This document shows, in pieces, positions 57,551 through 64,000 of a stretch of 64,000 bases of DNA; within the stretch, counting starts at the first letter, position 1, and each line of letters begins with the position of its first letter. A program made the translations under genes and the position numbers. The notes beneath the pieces are model-generated. The model saw only the letters and a list, made by a program, of their open reading frames with translations, did no database searches and had not been told where the DNA came from. The DNA lies in NCBI RefSeq assembly GCF_015690355.1, contig NZ_JADPRT010000006.1, positions 304,003 through 368,002 on the forward strand, given 5' to 3'. The stretch is from Streptacidiphilus fuscans (GTDB taxonomy: Bacteria > Actinomycetota > Actinomycetes > Streptomycetales > Streptomycetaceae).

Positions 57551-58348
57551 GTGCCGGAAAACGACGCAGCATTCGACCAGGAGAAGAAGACGTACGACGA
57601 CGCCGGCTGGTGCCGCGGCCCGCAGCTGATCGACGCAGAGACCATCGGCAGGGTACGCGGCGCCGTCGACGGGATAAGCCGGACAAGACGACCCGAGGTC
57701 GTCTACGAGAGCGGTACCGACGTCGTCCGTGCCGTTCACGGCTGCCATCTCTACGACGACACGAGCGCGCGGCTGGTGAGGTTCCCGCTCCTGGTCCGCC
57801 TTGCCGAGTCCCTCGTCGGGGACCGGGTCTACGTGTACCAGTTCAAGGTCAACCTCAAGCAGCCCCACGACGGCGCAGCGTGGCCCTGGCACCAGGACTA
57901 CGCGTTCTGGAAGCACGAGGACGGGATGGCCGACGACCATGCCGTCAACATCGCAGTTCTGCTCGACGAGGCGCACGAGGACAACGGCCCACTCCTCGTG
58001 CTGCCCGGAACACATCGCCTCGGTCTGCTCGGCGACAGCGACGCGCGCAGCGGGGACTGGCGCCGGCACGTCTCGGCGGACCTGGAGTACACCGTGCCGT
58101 GGGACCAGGCAGCGCAGTTGGAGAGGGATCACGGCAGAGAGCTGCTGACCGGACCGGCAGGCTCGGTCTTCGCCTTCCACCCCAGCATCGTGCACTCGTC
58201 CTCCGTCAACAGCTCGGCGGACCGCAGGGCCATGCTGCTGATCACCTACAACGCGGTGCACAACGCCGTGACGTCGTCGCCCCGCCCCGGATTCCTGGTG
58301 GGAACGGACATTCAGGGGGTCATCGCGGCCGAGGACGACCAGCTGTAG
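57551..58348 (+). CDS. PhyH-family Fe(II)/2-oxoglutarate dioxygenase
   Basis: A 265-residue phytanoyl-CoA dioxygenase-like enzyme: VYVYQFKVNLKQPHDGAAWP, WHQDYAFW (His114, Asp116), DNGPLLVLPGTHRLG, FAFHPSIVHSSSVN (His215) and a following RRAMLLITYN Arg for 2-oxoglutarate. The pattern recalls amino-acid hydroxylases of the EctD/SnoK type. As the last gene of the NRPS operon it probably hydroxylates a residue or intermediate, in addition to the VioC-type enzyme. The GTG has AGGAG upstream; 57 bases separate it from the Aat-like gene, the longest gap in the latter half of the operon. Confidence 0.85.
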   Translation: MPENDAAFDQEKKTYDDAGWCRGPQLIDAETIGRVRGAVDGISRTRRPEVVYESGTDVVRAVHGCHLYDDTSARLVRFPLLVRLAESLVGDRVYVYQFKVNLKQPHDGAAWPWHQDYAFWKHEDGMADDHAVNIAVLLDEAHEDNGPLLVLPGTHRLGLLGDSDARSGDWRRHVSADLEYTVPWDQAAQLERDHGRELLTGPAGSVFAFHPSIVHSSSVNSSADRRAMLLITYNAVHNAVTSSPRPGFLVGTDIQGVIAAEDDQL

Positions 58349-58409
58349 GCGTGGCGAGTGCGAGGAGCCGGGGTGGACGTGCCCCTGCCCCACGGGCGAT
58401 CGTGAGCCC

Positions 58410-59321
58410 ATGAACGATCACCACGTGTCGACCGCCGCGTCGCCCGCCGCAGAGGCCGACGAGGTCCGCCGGTTCTGGCGTGGCCTCGGGCTGCCCGGGC
58501 TGGTCGACGTGCACACGCACTTCATGCCGGAGCGCGTGCTGCGCAAGGTCTGGGACTACTTCGACACGCAGGGGCCGCTGACCGGCGGGCTGGAGTGGCC
58601 GATCACCTACCGGCAGGAGGAGGCCGAACGCAGCGCCGTGCTGCGGGCGTTCGGGGTGCGCGCGTTCACCTCGATGCTCTACCCGCACAAGCCCGGCATG
58701 GCCCGCTGGCTGAACGAGTGGGCGGCCGACTTCGCCGCGCGCACGCCCGGGTGCCTGCACACGGCGACCCTCTTCCCCGAGCCCGGCGTCGAGGCGTACG
58801 TGCGCGAGGCGGTCGAGGCGGGGGCGCGGGTCTTCAAGGCGCACGTGCAGGTGGGGGCGTACGACCCGGCCGACGAGCTGCTGCGACCGGCCTGGGGCCT
58901 GCTCGCCGAGGCCGGGATCCCCGTGGTGATCCACTGCGGCTCCGGGCCCGCGCCCGGCAAGCACACCGGCCCCGAGCCGGTCGCGCGGGTGCTGGCGCGT
59001 CACCCGGAGCTGCGGCTGATCGTCGCGCATCTGGGCATGCCCGAGTACGAGGACTTCCTGGGCCTCGCCGAGCGGTTCGGGCAGGTGCGGCTGGACACCA
59101 CCATGGCGTTCACCGACTTCACCGAGAAGCTCATGCCCTTCCCACACCGGGCGCTGCCCCGGCTCTCGGCCCTCGGCGACCGCGTGCTGCTCGGCTCCGA
59201 CTTCCCCAACATCCCCTACCGGTACGTCGAGCAGCTCCGCGCGCTGGAACGTCTGGAGCTCGGCCCGGAGTGGCTCCGGGCCGTGTGCCACGACAACGCC
59301 GCACGGCTGTTCGGGCTGTGA
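58410..59321 (+). CDS. Amidohydrolase family protein
   Basis: A 303-residue TIM-barrel metal-dependent hydrolase of the ACMSD/amidohydrolase_2 group: LVDVHTHFMPERVLRK (metal HxH), VIHCGSGPAPGKHTG, LIVAHLGMPEYEDF, VRLDTTMAF and LLGSDFPNIPYRYV (metal Asp). Family members decarboxylate or hydrolyse cyclic acids. The 61-base gap from the PhyH gene and the return to ordinary codon and repeat behaviour suggest it is outside the NRPS operon. It ends in a duplicated 12-bp unit containing its stop. Confidence 0.85.
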   Translation: MNDHHVSTAASPAAEADEVRRFWRGLGLPGLVDVHTHFMPERVLRKVWDYFDTQGPLTGGLEWPITYRQEEAERSAVLRAFGVRAFTSMLYPHKPGMARWLNEWAADFAARTPGCLHTATLFPEPGVEAYVREAVEAGARVFKAHVQVGAYDPADELLRPAWGLLAEAGIPVVIHCGSGPAPGKHTGPEPVARVLARHPELRLIVAHLGMPEYEDFLGLAERFGQVRLDTTMAFTDFTEKLMPFPHRALPRLSALGDRVLLGSDFPNIPYRYVEQLRALERLELGPEWLRAVCHDNAARLFGL

Positions 59322-59333
59322 CGCAGGCTGTGA
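59319..59333. repeat. 12-bp duplication containing the amidohydrolase stop
   Basis: GGCTGTGACGCA is present twice; TGA at 59319-59321 (the real stop) recurs in frame at 59331-59333. Confidence 0.6.
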
Positions 59334-59372
59334 CGCAGGACGGACGCGCGGCGGAAAATATTTCGTCCGCCG

Positions 59373-59399
59373 TGTCGATCCGCGTCGACGCCGTTCGAC
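59373..59399 (+). promoter_or_regulatory. ECF42-type promoter of the DGPF-sigma operon
   Basis: TGTCGA (59373-59378) and CGAC (59396-59399) are exactly 17 bases apart, 47 bases before the DGPF-gene ATG. This matches the TGTCGA/CGA-type motif described for ECF42 sigma factors, which control their own DGPF-linked operons. It implies autoregulation. Confidence 0.65.
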
Positions 59400-59446
59400 C
59401 TGGGGTAGAGAGGGTCGACGAGCGACCCCGAAACGAGGAGGCCGAG

Positions 59447-59866
59447 ATGGCGAAGTACATGCTCATCATGCGCAACACCGACGAGTCCCTGGCCACGATG
59501 ATGGAGACCCCGTTCGACCAGATGCTGGAGACCGTGGGCCGCTTCAACGAGGAGCTGATCAAGGCAGGCGTGCTGCTCGCCGCCGAGGGGCTGGACGATC
59601 CGGGCCAGGGCGTCGTCGTCGACTACAGCGGCGAGACGCCGGTCGTCACCGACGGCCCCTACGGGGAGACGAAGGAGCTGTTCGGCGGCTTCTACCTGAT
59701 CGACGTGGCCTCGAAGGAGGAGGCCGTGGAGTGGGCGCGCCGGATGCCCGCCATCGCCGGGTCGCGCTGCGAGATCCGCCGGGTGCCGGGGATCGACGAG
59801 TTCCCGCAGGACAACGAGTGGATCGTCAAGGAGCGCGCCTGGCGCGAGCGGACCGGCCAGCACTGA
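59447..59866 (+). CDS. YciI/DGPF-domain protein
   Basis: A 139-residue YCII-related protein: MAKYMLIMRNTDES, LLAAEGLDDPGQG and the eponymous DGPYGETKE (69-77), then a GFYLIDVASKEEAVEWA strand-helix unit. These small proteins are genetically tied to ECF42 sigma factors, and the sigma gene follows with a TGATG overlap. Biochemical function is unknown, though YciI folds resemble muconolactone isomerase. CGAGGAGGCCGAG precedes the ATG, which sets the start. Confidence 0.9.
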   Translation: MAKYMLIMRNTDESLATMMETPFDQMLETVGRFNEELIKAGVLLAAEGLDDPGQGVVVDYSGETPVVTDGPYGETKELFGGFYLIDVASKEEAVEWARRMPAIAGSRCEIRRVPGIDEFPQDNEWIVKERAWRERTGQH

Positions 59867-61203
59867 TGGCCGAACGCGCCGAGAACCCGCACGGCCCGCC
59901 CGACGGCCCGCCGCGCGGGGAGGCCCCCCGCCCGGAGGCGGCGCGGCGGGCCGTCGAGGCCGTGTGGCGGATGGAGTCCGCCCGGATCGTCGGCGCGCTG
60001 GCCCGGTACACCGGGCAGTTCGAGCTGGCCGAGGACGTCGCGCAGGAGGCGCTCGCGGAGGCCCTGGTCGGCTGGGCGCGCGACGGCGTGCCCGCCAACC
60101 CGGTGGGCTGGCTGCTGACCGCCGCCCGGCGGCGCGCCGTCGACAGCTTCCGCCGCCGGGCGGCGCGCGACGAGCGGTACGCGCTGCTGGCCAACCCCCT
60201 CGCCGAGGGCCAGGCCAGCTCCGGCGCGGCGCAGCCGCCGGAGGGCACGGACGACCTGCCGTTCGACCCGGACCAGGTCGACGACGACGTGCTGGCGCTG
60301 ATGTTCGTCGCCTGCCACCCGGTGCTCTCGCCGGAGGCGCGGGTGGCGCTGACGCTCCGGGCGGTCGGCGGTCTGACCAGCGAGGAGATCGCGCGGGCGT
60401 TCCTTACGCCGGTGCCGACCGTGCAGGCGCGGATCACCCGGGCGAAGAAGACCATCGCCGCCGCCGGAGTGCCCTTCGCGCTGCCTCCCGCCGAGGAGCG
60501 GCGCGAACGGCTCGGCGGCGTGCTCAGCGTGCTGTACGTCATCTTCACCGAGGGGTCGACCGCGACCAGCGGCGACGACCTGCTGCGCCCGGACCTGGCC
60601 AGGGAGGCGACCCGCCTGGCCCGCATGCTGGCCGCGCTGCTCCCCGACGAGCCGGAGGTGCACGGCGAGCTCGCGCTGTTCGAACTCACCGCCGCGCGGT
60701 TCCCGGCCCGGACCGGGCCGGACGGGGAGGCGGTCCTGCTGGAGGACCAGGACCGCCGGTTGTGGGACCGCGCGGCGATCCGCCGCGGGATCGCCACGCT
60801 GCGGCGGGCCCGGTCCGCCGGGCGGGGGCTCGGACCCTACGGGCTCCAGGCCGCCATCGCCGCGTGCCACGACTCGGCGCCCTCGGTGGCGGAGACGGAC
60901 TGGGACCGGATCGTGCTGCTCTACGAGGCGCTGGGACGTGTCGCACCGTCACCGGTGGTGGAGCTCAACCGGGCCGTCGCCGTCGCCATGGCGACCGGCC
61001 CGCAGGACGCGCTCGACCTGGTCGACGACCTGGCCGCCGCAGGACGCCTCTCGGGCTCGCACCTGCTGCCTGCCGTCCGTGGCGAACTGCTGATCCGGCT
61101 GGGCCGCACCGCCGAGGCCCGCGCCGAGTTGGAGCTGGCCGCCCGCCTCTGCGGCAACACCCGCGAGCGCGCGGTGCTGCTGCGTAAGGCGGGCGGGCTC
61201 TGA
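59866..61203 (+). CDS. ECF RNA polymerase sigma factor, ECF42 (YCII-associated) type
   Basis: A 445-residue sigma factor, long for an ECF. Sigma2 core is ARIVGALARYTGQFELAEDV and ALVGWARDGVPANPVGWLLT. Sigma4 is LTLRAVGGLTSEEIARAFLT with the recognition segment PTVQARITRAKKTI. The C-terminal extension of about 230 residues (AERRERLGGVLSVLYVIFTE, LLPDEPEVHGELALFELTAA, VVELNRAVAVAMATGP) is the helical TPR-like region that replaces an anti-sigma factor in ECF42. The upstream DGPF gene overlaps its ATG by one base, and a matching promoter precedes both. The activating signal is unknown. Confidence 0.9.
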   Translation: MAERAENPHGPPDGPPRGEAPRPEAARRAVEAVWRMESARIVGALARYTGQFELAEDVAQEALAEALVGWARDGVPANPVGWLLTAARRRAVDSFRRRAARDERYALLANPLAEGQASSGAAQPPEGTDDLPFDPDQVDDDVLALMFVACHPVLSPEARVALTLRAVGGLTSEEIARAFLTPVPTVQARITRAKKTIAAAGVPFALPPAEERRERLGGVLSVLYVIFTEGSTATSGDDLLRPDLAREATRLARMLAALLPDEPEVHGELALFELTAARFPARTGPDGEAVLLEDQDRRLWDRAAIRRGIATLRRARSAGRGLGPYGLQAAIAACHDSAPSVAETDWDRIVLLYEALGRVAPSPVVELNRAVAVAMATGPQDALDLVDDLAAAGRLSGSHLLPAVRGELLIRLGRTAEARAELELAARLCGNTRERAVLLRKAGGL

Positions 61204-61270
61204 CCTCAGCTGACTTCCGCAGACGTCCACGGACGTCCACGGACGTCCGCAGACGTTCGCGGACGTCAGC
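61201..61270. repeat. 10-bp tandem repeat between convergent genes
   Basis: Six or seven units of the type GGACGTCCAC run from the sigma stop (TGA 61201, recurring at 61211) to the stop of the beta-helix gene on the opposite strand (61266-61268). AGACGTC/GACGTC cores are self-complementary, so the transcript can fold and might also terminate both genes. Confidence 0.7.
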
Positions 61271-62807
61271 TCCCGGCGAGGCGCTCGGCGAGTTGCTCGT
61301 CGTAGAGGCTCTGCGGGAGCACGTTGGCGCCGCTGTTCTGGATCTGGCCGTCGCTGCCGCTGGTCAGGGTGCCGGTGCAGCCGATCGCCCAGTTGTGGGC
61401 GGTGGGCGGCTCCTGGATGAAGTAGTTGCTGGTGTCGCAGTTCCAGGCGGTGCTGTTGGCGTCGCCCCAGCCGTGACCGGAGCCCTCGGTGCCGTAGTTG
61501 GTCATGTCGAGCGAGCCCTGGATGGTCAGGTCGTCGTAGAGCGTGCCGCTCCCCCAGCGCTGGTGGCCGCCGGAGTCGTAGGTCACGTCGGTGGTCGTCG
61601 CGGTGCAGTGGGAGTAGACGTTGGGCCCGGACTGGCGCGCCTCGGTCTCGAAGGCGTGCACCTTCGTCGCGGTGACCTCGCAGCCGTCGATCAGGTTCTC
61701 CTGGCCCTGGAGGGTGTAGCCGTCCGAGCGGGCGGAGGTCGCCGTGTTGACGACCATGTCCAGCGAGCCGGTGTTGAGCACCGAGACGCGGCGGCTCTGC
61801 GAGTTGAGGCCGGTGACGCCGTTCTGGCCGAAGTGGTGGGTGTAGACGTTGCTGATCCAGGAGTCCTGGACGGCGTTGACCTCGGAGAGGCTGGAGTTGT
61901 AGAAGTCGGTGGCGTAGTTGGGGTCCGCCGTCATCGCCTGGCCGTCGGCGCTGAGGTTCTCCAGGCCGACGTGGTCGATCCGCGGGAAGGTGTAGTGGTA
62001 GACGGTCGCCTGCTCGTACTGCTTCTCCAGAGCGGTGGTCAGCGGCGCGTCCAGGGTGATCCGGTTTCCGTTGATCGCGGTGATGGTGCGCTCGGAGCGC
62101 AGGCTCCAGTTGGGGCTCCAGATGTTGGTCATCCCGACCGCGTCGATCCACGCCTGGGTGGTGGGACGCTCCACGACCACCTGGTCGCCGACGCTGAAGC
62201 CCGCCGTACTGGCCAGCGTCACCACGTGCCCGCCGACCGGGACGTAATTGTCCGTCACGTTCTCGGCCGTGCCCACGACCGAGTAGGCGGAGCTGGTGCT
62301 GCCGATCTGGATCAGCGTGCGCGCGGTGGCTCCGGTCGCGACGAGCTCGGTGTCGGCCGAGTTGCTGTCGGCGCCGCGCAGCACCACGCCGCTGGCGTCG
62401 ATGCTGAGCGTCCCGGCGAGGTGGTACTGCCCGGCGGCGAGCTGGACCGCGCCGCGGAATCCGCTTGAATCCAGCGGCAGCGCCGAGGCGGCGTTGATGG
62501 CGTTCTGGATGGTGGCGGTGTCGTCCCCGCCGCTGGGCGGCGCGACGGTGAACTTGGTCGGGACGCTCGGGATCGGCACGCCGCCGCCCTCGTACCCGGC
62601 GTAGGAGTAGTCGGGGATCCGGTTGCCCTGACTGTCTTGACCGTACGTCAGGTGACTTCCGTCGTAGGTGATCCACGGACCGTTGGCGTCGGCTGCGCTC
62701 GTCGCGGAGGCGGACGGGCTCAGCATCAGGCCGGCAGCCGCCAGCAGCGTGACTGCGGTGGCGACGGCAGCGGTGGGTGCGGCAACGGTGGGGGCGGACC
62801 GTCTCAT
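61266..62807 (-). CDS. Secreted right-handed beta-helix protein (pectate-lyase superfamily)
   Basis: A 513-residue protein with a Sec signal (AVATAVTLLAAAGLMLSPSASA). The mature part begins with GPWITYDGSHLTYG and DYSYAGYEGGG, then a parallel beta-helix of repeated short strands: VVLRGADSNSADTELV, IQNAINAASALP, HVGLENLSADGQAM, WISNVYTHHFGQNGVTG, VYSHCTATTTDVTYDSG. This fold is used by pectate lyases, polygalacturonases and related polysaccharide-active enzymes. The specific catalytic Lys/Asp set cannot be assigned. It follows the partial secreted gene on the same strand, suggesting joint action on an external polysaccharide. Confidence 0.78.
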   Translation of the reverse strand: MRRSAPTVAAPTAAVATAVTLLAAAGLMLSPSASATSAADANGPWITYDGSHLTYGQDSQGNRIPDYSYAGYEGGGVPIPSVPTKFTVAPPSGGDDTATIQNAINAASALPLDSSGFRGAVQLAAGQYHLAGTLSIDASGVVLRGADSNSADTELVATGATARTLIQIGSTSSAYSVVGTAENVTDNYVPVGGHVVTLASTAGFSVGDQVVVERPTTQAWIDAVGMTNIWSPNWSLRSERTITAINGNRITLDAPLTTALEKQYEQATVYHYTFPRIDHVGLENLSADGQAMTADPNYATDFYNSSLSEVNAVQDSWISNVYTHHFGQNGVTGLNSQSRRVSVLNTGSLDMVVNTATSARSDGYTLQGQENLIDGCEVTATKVHAFETEARQSGPNVYSHCTATTTDVTYDSGGHQRWGSGTLYDDLTIQGSLDMTNYGTEGSGHGWGDANSTAWNCDTSNYFIQEPPTAHNWAIGCTGTLTSGSDGQIQNSGANVLPQSLYDEQLAERLAGS

Positions 62808-62854
62808 GCGCGGTCTCCTCTCTGAGTAGCTGCAGAACAGGCGTGGTGCGGTGC

Positions 62855-62891
62855 GGTCGGCGGGGAGGTGTGGGGCCGCTCCCCGCCGACC
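62855..62891 (-). terminator. Terminator between the two secreted-protein genes
   Basis: A perfect 13-bp stem (GGTCGGCGGGGAG, 62855-62867, with 62879-62891) around an 11-base loop lies 45 bases beyond the stop of the partial gene at 62936. It would end or attenuate transcription before the beta-helix gene. Confidence 0.65.
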
Positions 62892-62935
62892 GCGATCATG
62901 GGAGTGCGGTCAACGGACCGCGATCAGGACGCGGA

Positions 62936-64000
62936 TCAGCTCTGCGGCGAGCCGCTGGCGCTGTAGGCGTCCCAGTCGTAGAGGAACCCCTTGACGTTGG
63001 GCCCGTCGGTGGACGGGTTGCCGTGGTCGTCGACGAGGATGCTGGGCTGGTTGAGCGCCACGCAGATGTAGCCGTGGTCGAGCTTGTACTTCAGGTCGAG
63101 CGTGCCGATGTGGAACTGGCTCTCGGTGCTCGCCGCGGACGGGTTGAAGTTGCCGAGCACGTCCATGACGACCCGGCTGCCGGTGACGTTCATCCAGCCC
63201 TCGAAGACGTACAGGGCGGAGCTGCGCAGCCCGCTGGAGTCCGTGGAGTTGAACTCGTGGCCCATGCAGCACTGGCCGTCGTAGGGGCTGGTGGTGCCGT
63301 CGGCGATGTGCGCGCCGCTGACGGTGCTCTGAGCGGTCTTGTCGAAGGTGTCGCCCGCGAGCACGCTCCACAGGCCCATCAGGTCGCTGGAGCCGTGGCC
63401 CTGGTAGACGAACGGACGGGCGATGGCCGAGTTGGCCGCGGAGCCGACCGTGGTGAAGCAGCCGCCCGCGCTGGTCAGCCCGGCCGCGTTCAGCTGCGAG
63501 GCCACCGTCGCGTCGTTGAAGGAGCTCAGCATGGAGTCCCAGGTCGAGGCGCCGAAGAACTGGATCGCCGCGATCTCGGTGTCGACGCCGCCGTCCCGGT
63601 AGTTGGGGTTGTTGCCCTTGGAGAAATTGCCGAACCCGCAGATGCCGGAGGAGAAGTTGTTGGCGTCGTTGTAGGCGTAGTTGCTGCCGTAGCCCATGGC
63701 GGCTTCCAGCAGGCTGACCTTGTTCTGCTCGGCCGCCGTCAGCTCACTCCAGGCGGGGCCGTTCTTGAGGAGCAGCAGCGCCTGGGCGACCGGCGCCTGG
63801 CCCCACATCTCCAACCCGCCGTCGGCGTCCGGCTCGTGGCCGCCCGCGATCAGGCTGCGGACCTGGGCGAGCAGCGCGCTGTCCACGCTGGTGCCGTTGG
63901 TGGCCTTGCTGCCCGGGGCCTGGTGGTCGACCAGGGCCAGGTAGTAGAGCACCGCCGCCTCGCCGATGTTGGCCGGGTTGGTGCCCGGTCGCGGCACCGA
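62936..64000 (-). CDS. Secreted carbohydrate-active-type protein, C-terminal part
   Basis: 355 codons of the 3' end are present; the start is beyond the right edge. The N-terminal portion here is helical (NIGEAAVLYYLALVDHQAPG, LEMWGQAPVAQALLLLKNGP), suggesting an alpha/alpha toroid. The rest is Gly/Ser-rich and beta-like, with Cys pairs (SGICGFGNFS, GQCCMGHEFNS) typical of exported proteins. FVYQGHGSSDLMGLWSVLAG and GWMNVTGSRVVMDVLGNFNP are distinctive. I do not recognise a family with certainty; a polysaccharide lyase or hydrolase is the best guess given the beta-helix gene downstream. Confidence 0.6.
   Translation of the reverse strand, partial: SVPRPGTNPANIGEAAVLYYLALVDHQAPGSKATNGTSVDSALLAQVRSLIAGGHEPDADGGLEMWGQAPVAQALLLLKNGPAWSELTAAEQNKVSLLEAAMGYGSNYAYNDANNFSSGICGFGNFSKGNNPNYRDGGVDTEIAAIQFFGASTWDSMLSSFNDATVASQLNAAGLTSAGGCFTTVGSAANSAIARPFVYQGHGSSDLMGLWSVLAGDTFDKTAQSTVSGAHIADGTTSPYDGQCCMGHEFNSTDSSGLRSSALYVFEGWMNVTGSRVVMDVLGNFNPSAASTESQFHIGTLDLKYKLDHGYICVALNQPSILVDDHGNPSTDGPNVKGFLYDWDAYSASGSPQS

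Overview
The window is very GC-rich, with strong third-position GC, GTG starts and tightly packed genes. Together with an RsbW-type ATP-binding regulator, a CtaG-type oxidase assembly protein, a DGPF/ECF42-type sigma operon, F420/flavin LLM oxidoreductases and Tat/Sec-exported glycosidases, this points to a soil actinomycete, most likely Streptomycetaceae. The genus cannot be fixed from the sequence alone. The annotation is from reading translations and bases by eye; no database search was run.

Layout. 1-4.3 kb: a quinone-oxidoreductase fragment divergent from a LysR gene, a small MT0933-like protein, asparagine synthase, and tRNA-Leu(GAG) with its terminator. 4.5-24.5 kb: housekeeping and accessory genes, including a metallo-beta-lactamase-fold hydrolase, an ABC-F ATPase, an orphan winged-helix regulator, MFS transporter, exonuclease III, an ArsP/DUF318-type permease with a His-rich tail behind a CsoR-like operator, a eukaryote-type GH47 mannosidase, a VOC-HD gene pair, RNase HI with a Cys/His tail, a secreted GH5 glycosidase and two LLM oxidoreductases. 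25-34 kb: a compact biosynthetic locus, with two DegT-type aminotransferases on the minus strand facing a six-gene plus-strand operon (Gfo/Idh/MocA, TIM-barrel isomerase, M20 peptidase, Ldh2 dehydrogenase, Gfo/Idh/MocA, and a fusion with an AhpD-like domain). It suggests an aminosugar or aminocyclitol-like small molecule. 34.1-34.7 kb holds decayed remnants of a MarR gene and a CBS-domain gene. 34.8-40.8 kb: CtaG, GNAT, MFS, BrkB and proline iminopeptidase.

40.8-58.35 kb is the highlight: an apparently single NRPS operon behind a good TTGACA/TAGGCT promoter. In order it encodes an exporter, a C-A-T module, an MbtH protein, a VioC/AsnO-type hydroxylase, an A-T-C-A(core) protein, a guanidinoacetate/arginine-type N-methyltransferase, a small protein carrying the missing A C-terminal subdomain plus T, a C-A-T-TE protein whose TE nucleophile is Cys instead of Ser, a leucyl/phenylalanyl-tRNA-protein transferase homologue, and a PhyH-type dioxygenase. 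Most gene borders overlap by 1-11 bases. The third A domain is therefore split into two polypeptides with a free methyltransferase gene between them, at the A8/A9 position where fused interrupted A domains carry theirs. I infer a hydroxylated, probably guanidine-methylated short peptide, possibly released as a strained ring and possibly extended from an aminoacyl-tRNA.

58.4-64 kb: an amidohydrolase, a DGPF(YciI)-ECF42 sigma operon with a matching TGTCGA-N17-CGAC promoter, and two secreted carbohydrate-type proteins, the last cut by the window end. A recurring oddity is that many genes outside the NRPS operon end in short tandem repeats whose unit contains the stop codon, so stop codons are reiterated, often in several frames.
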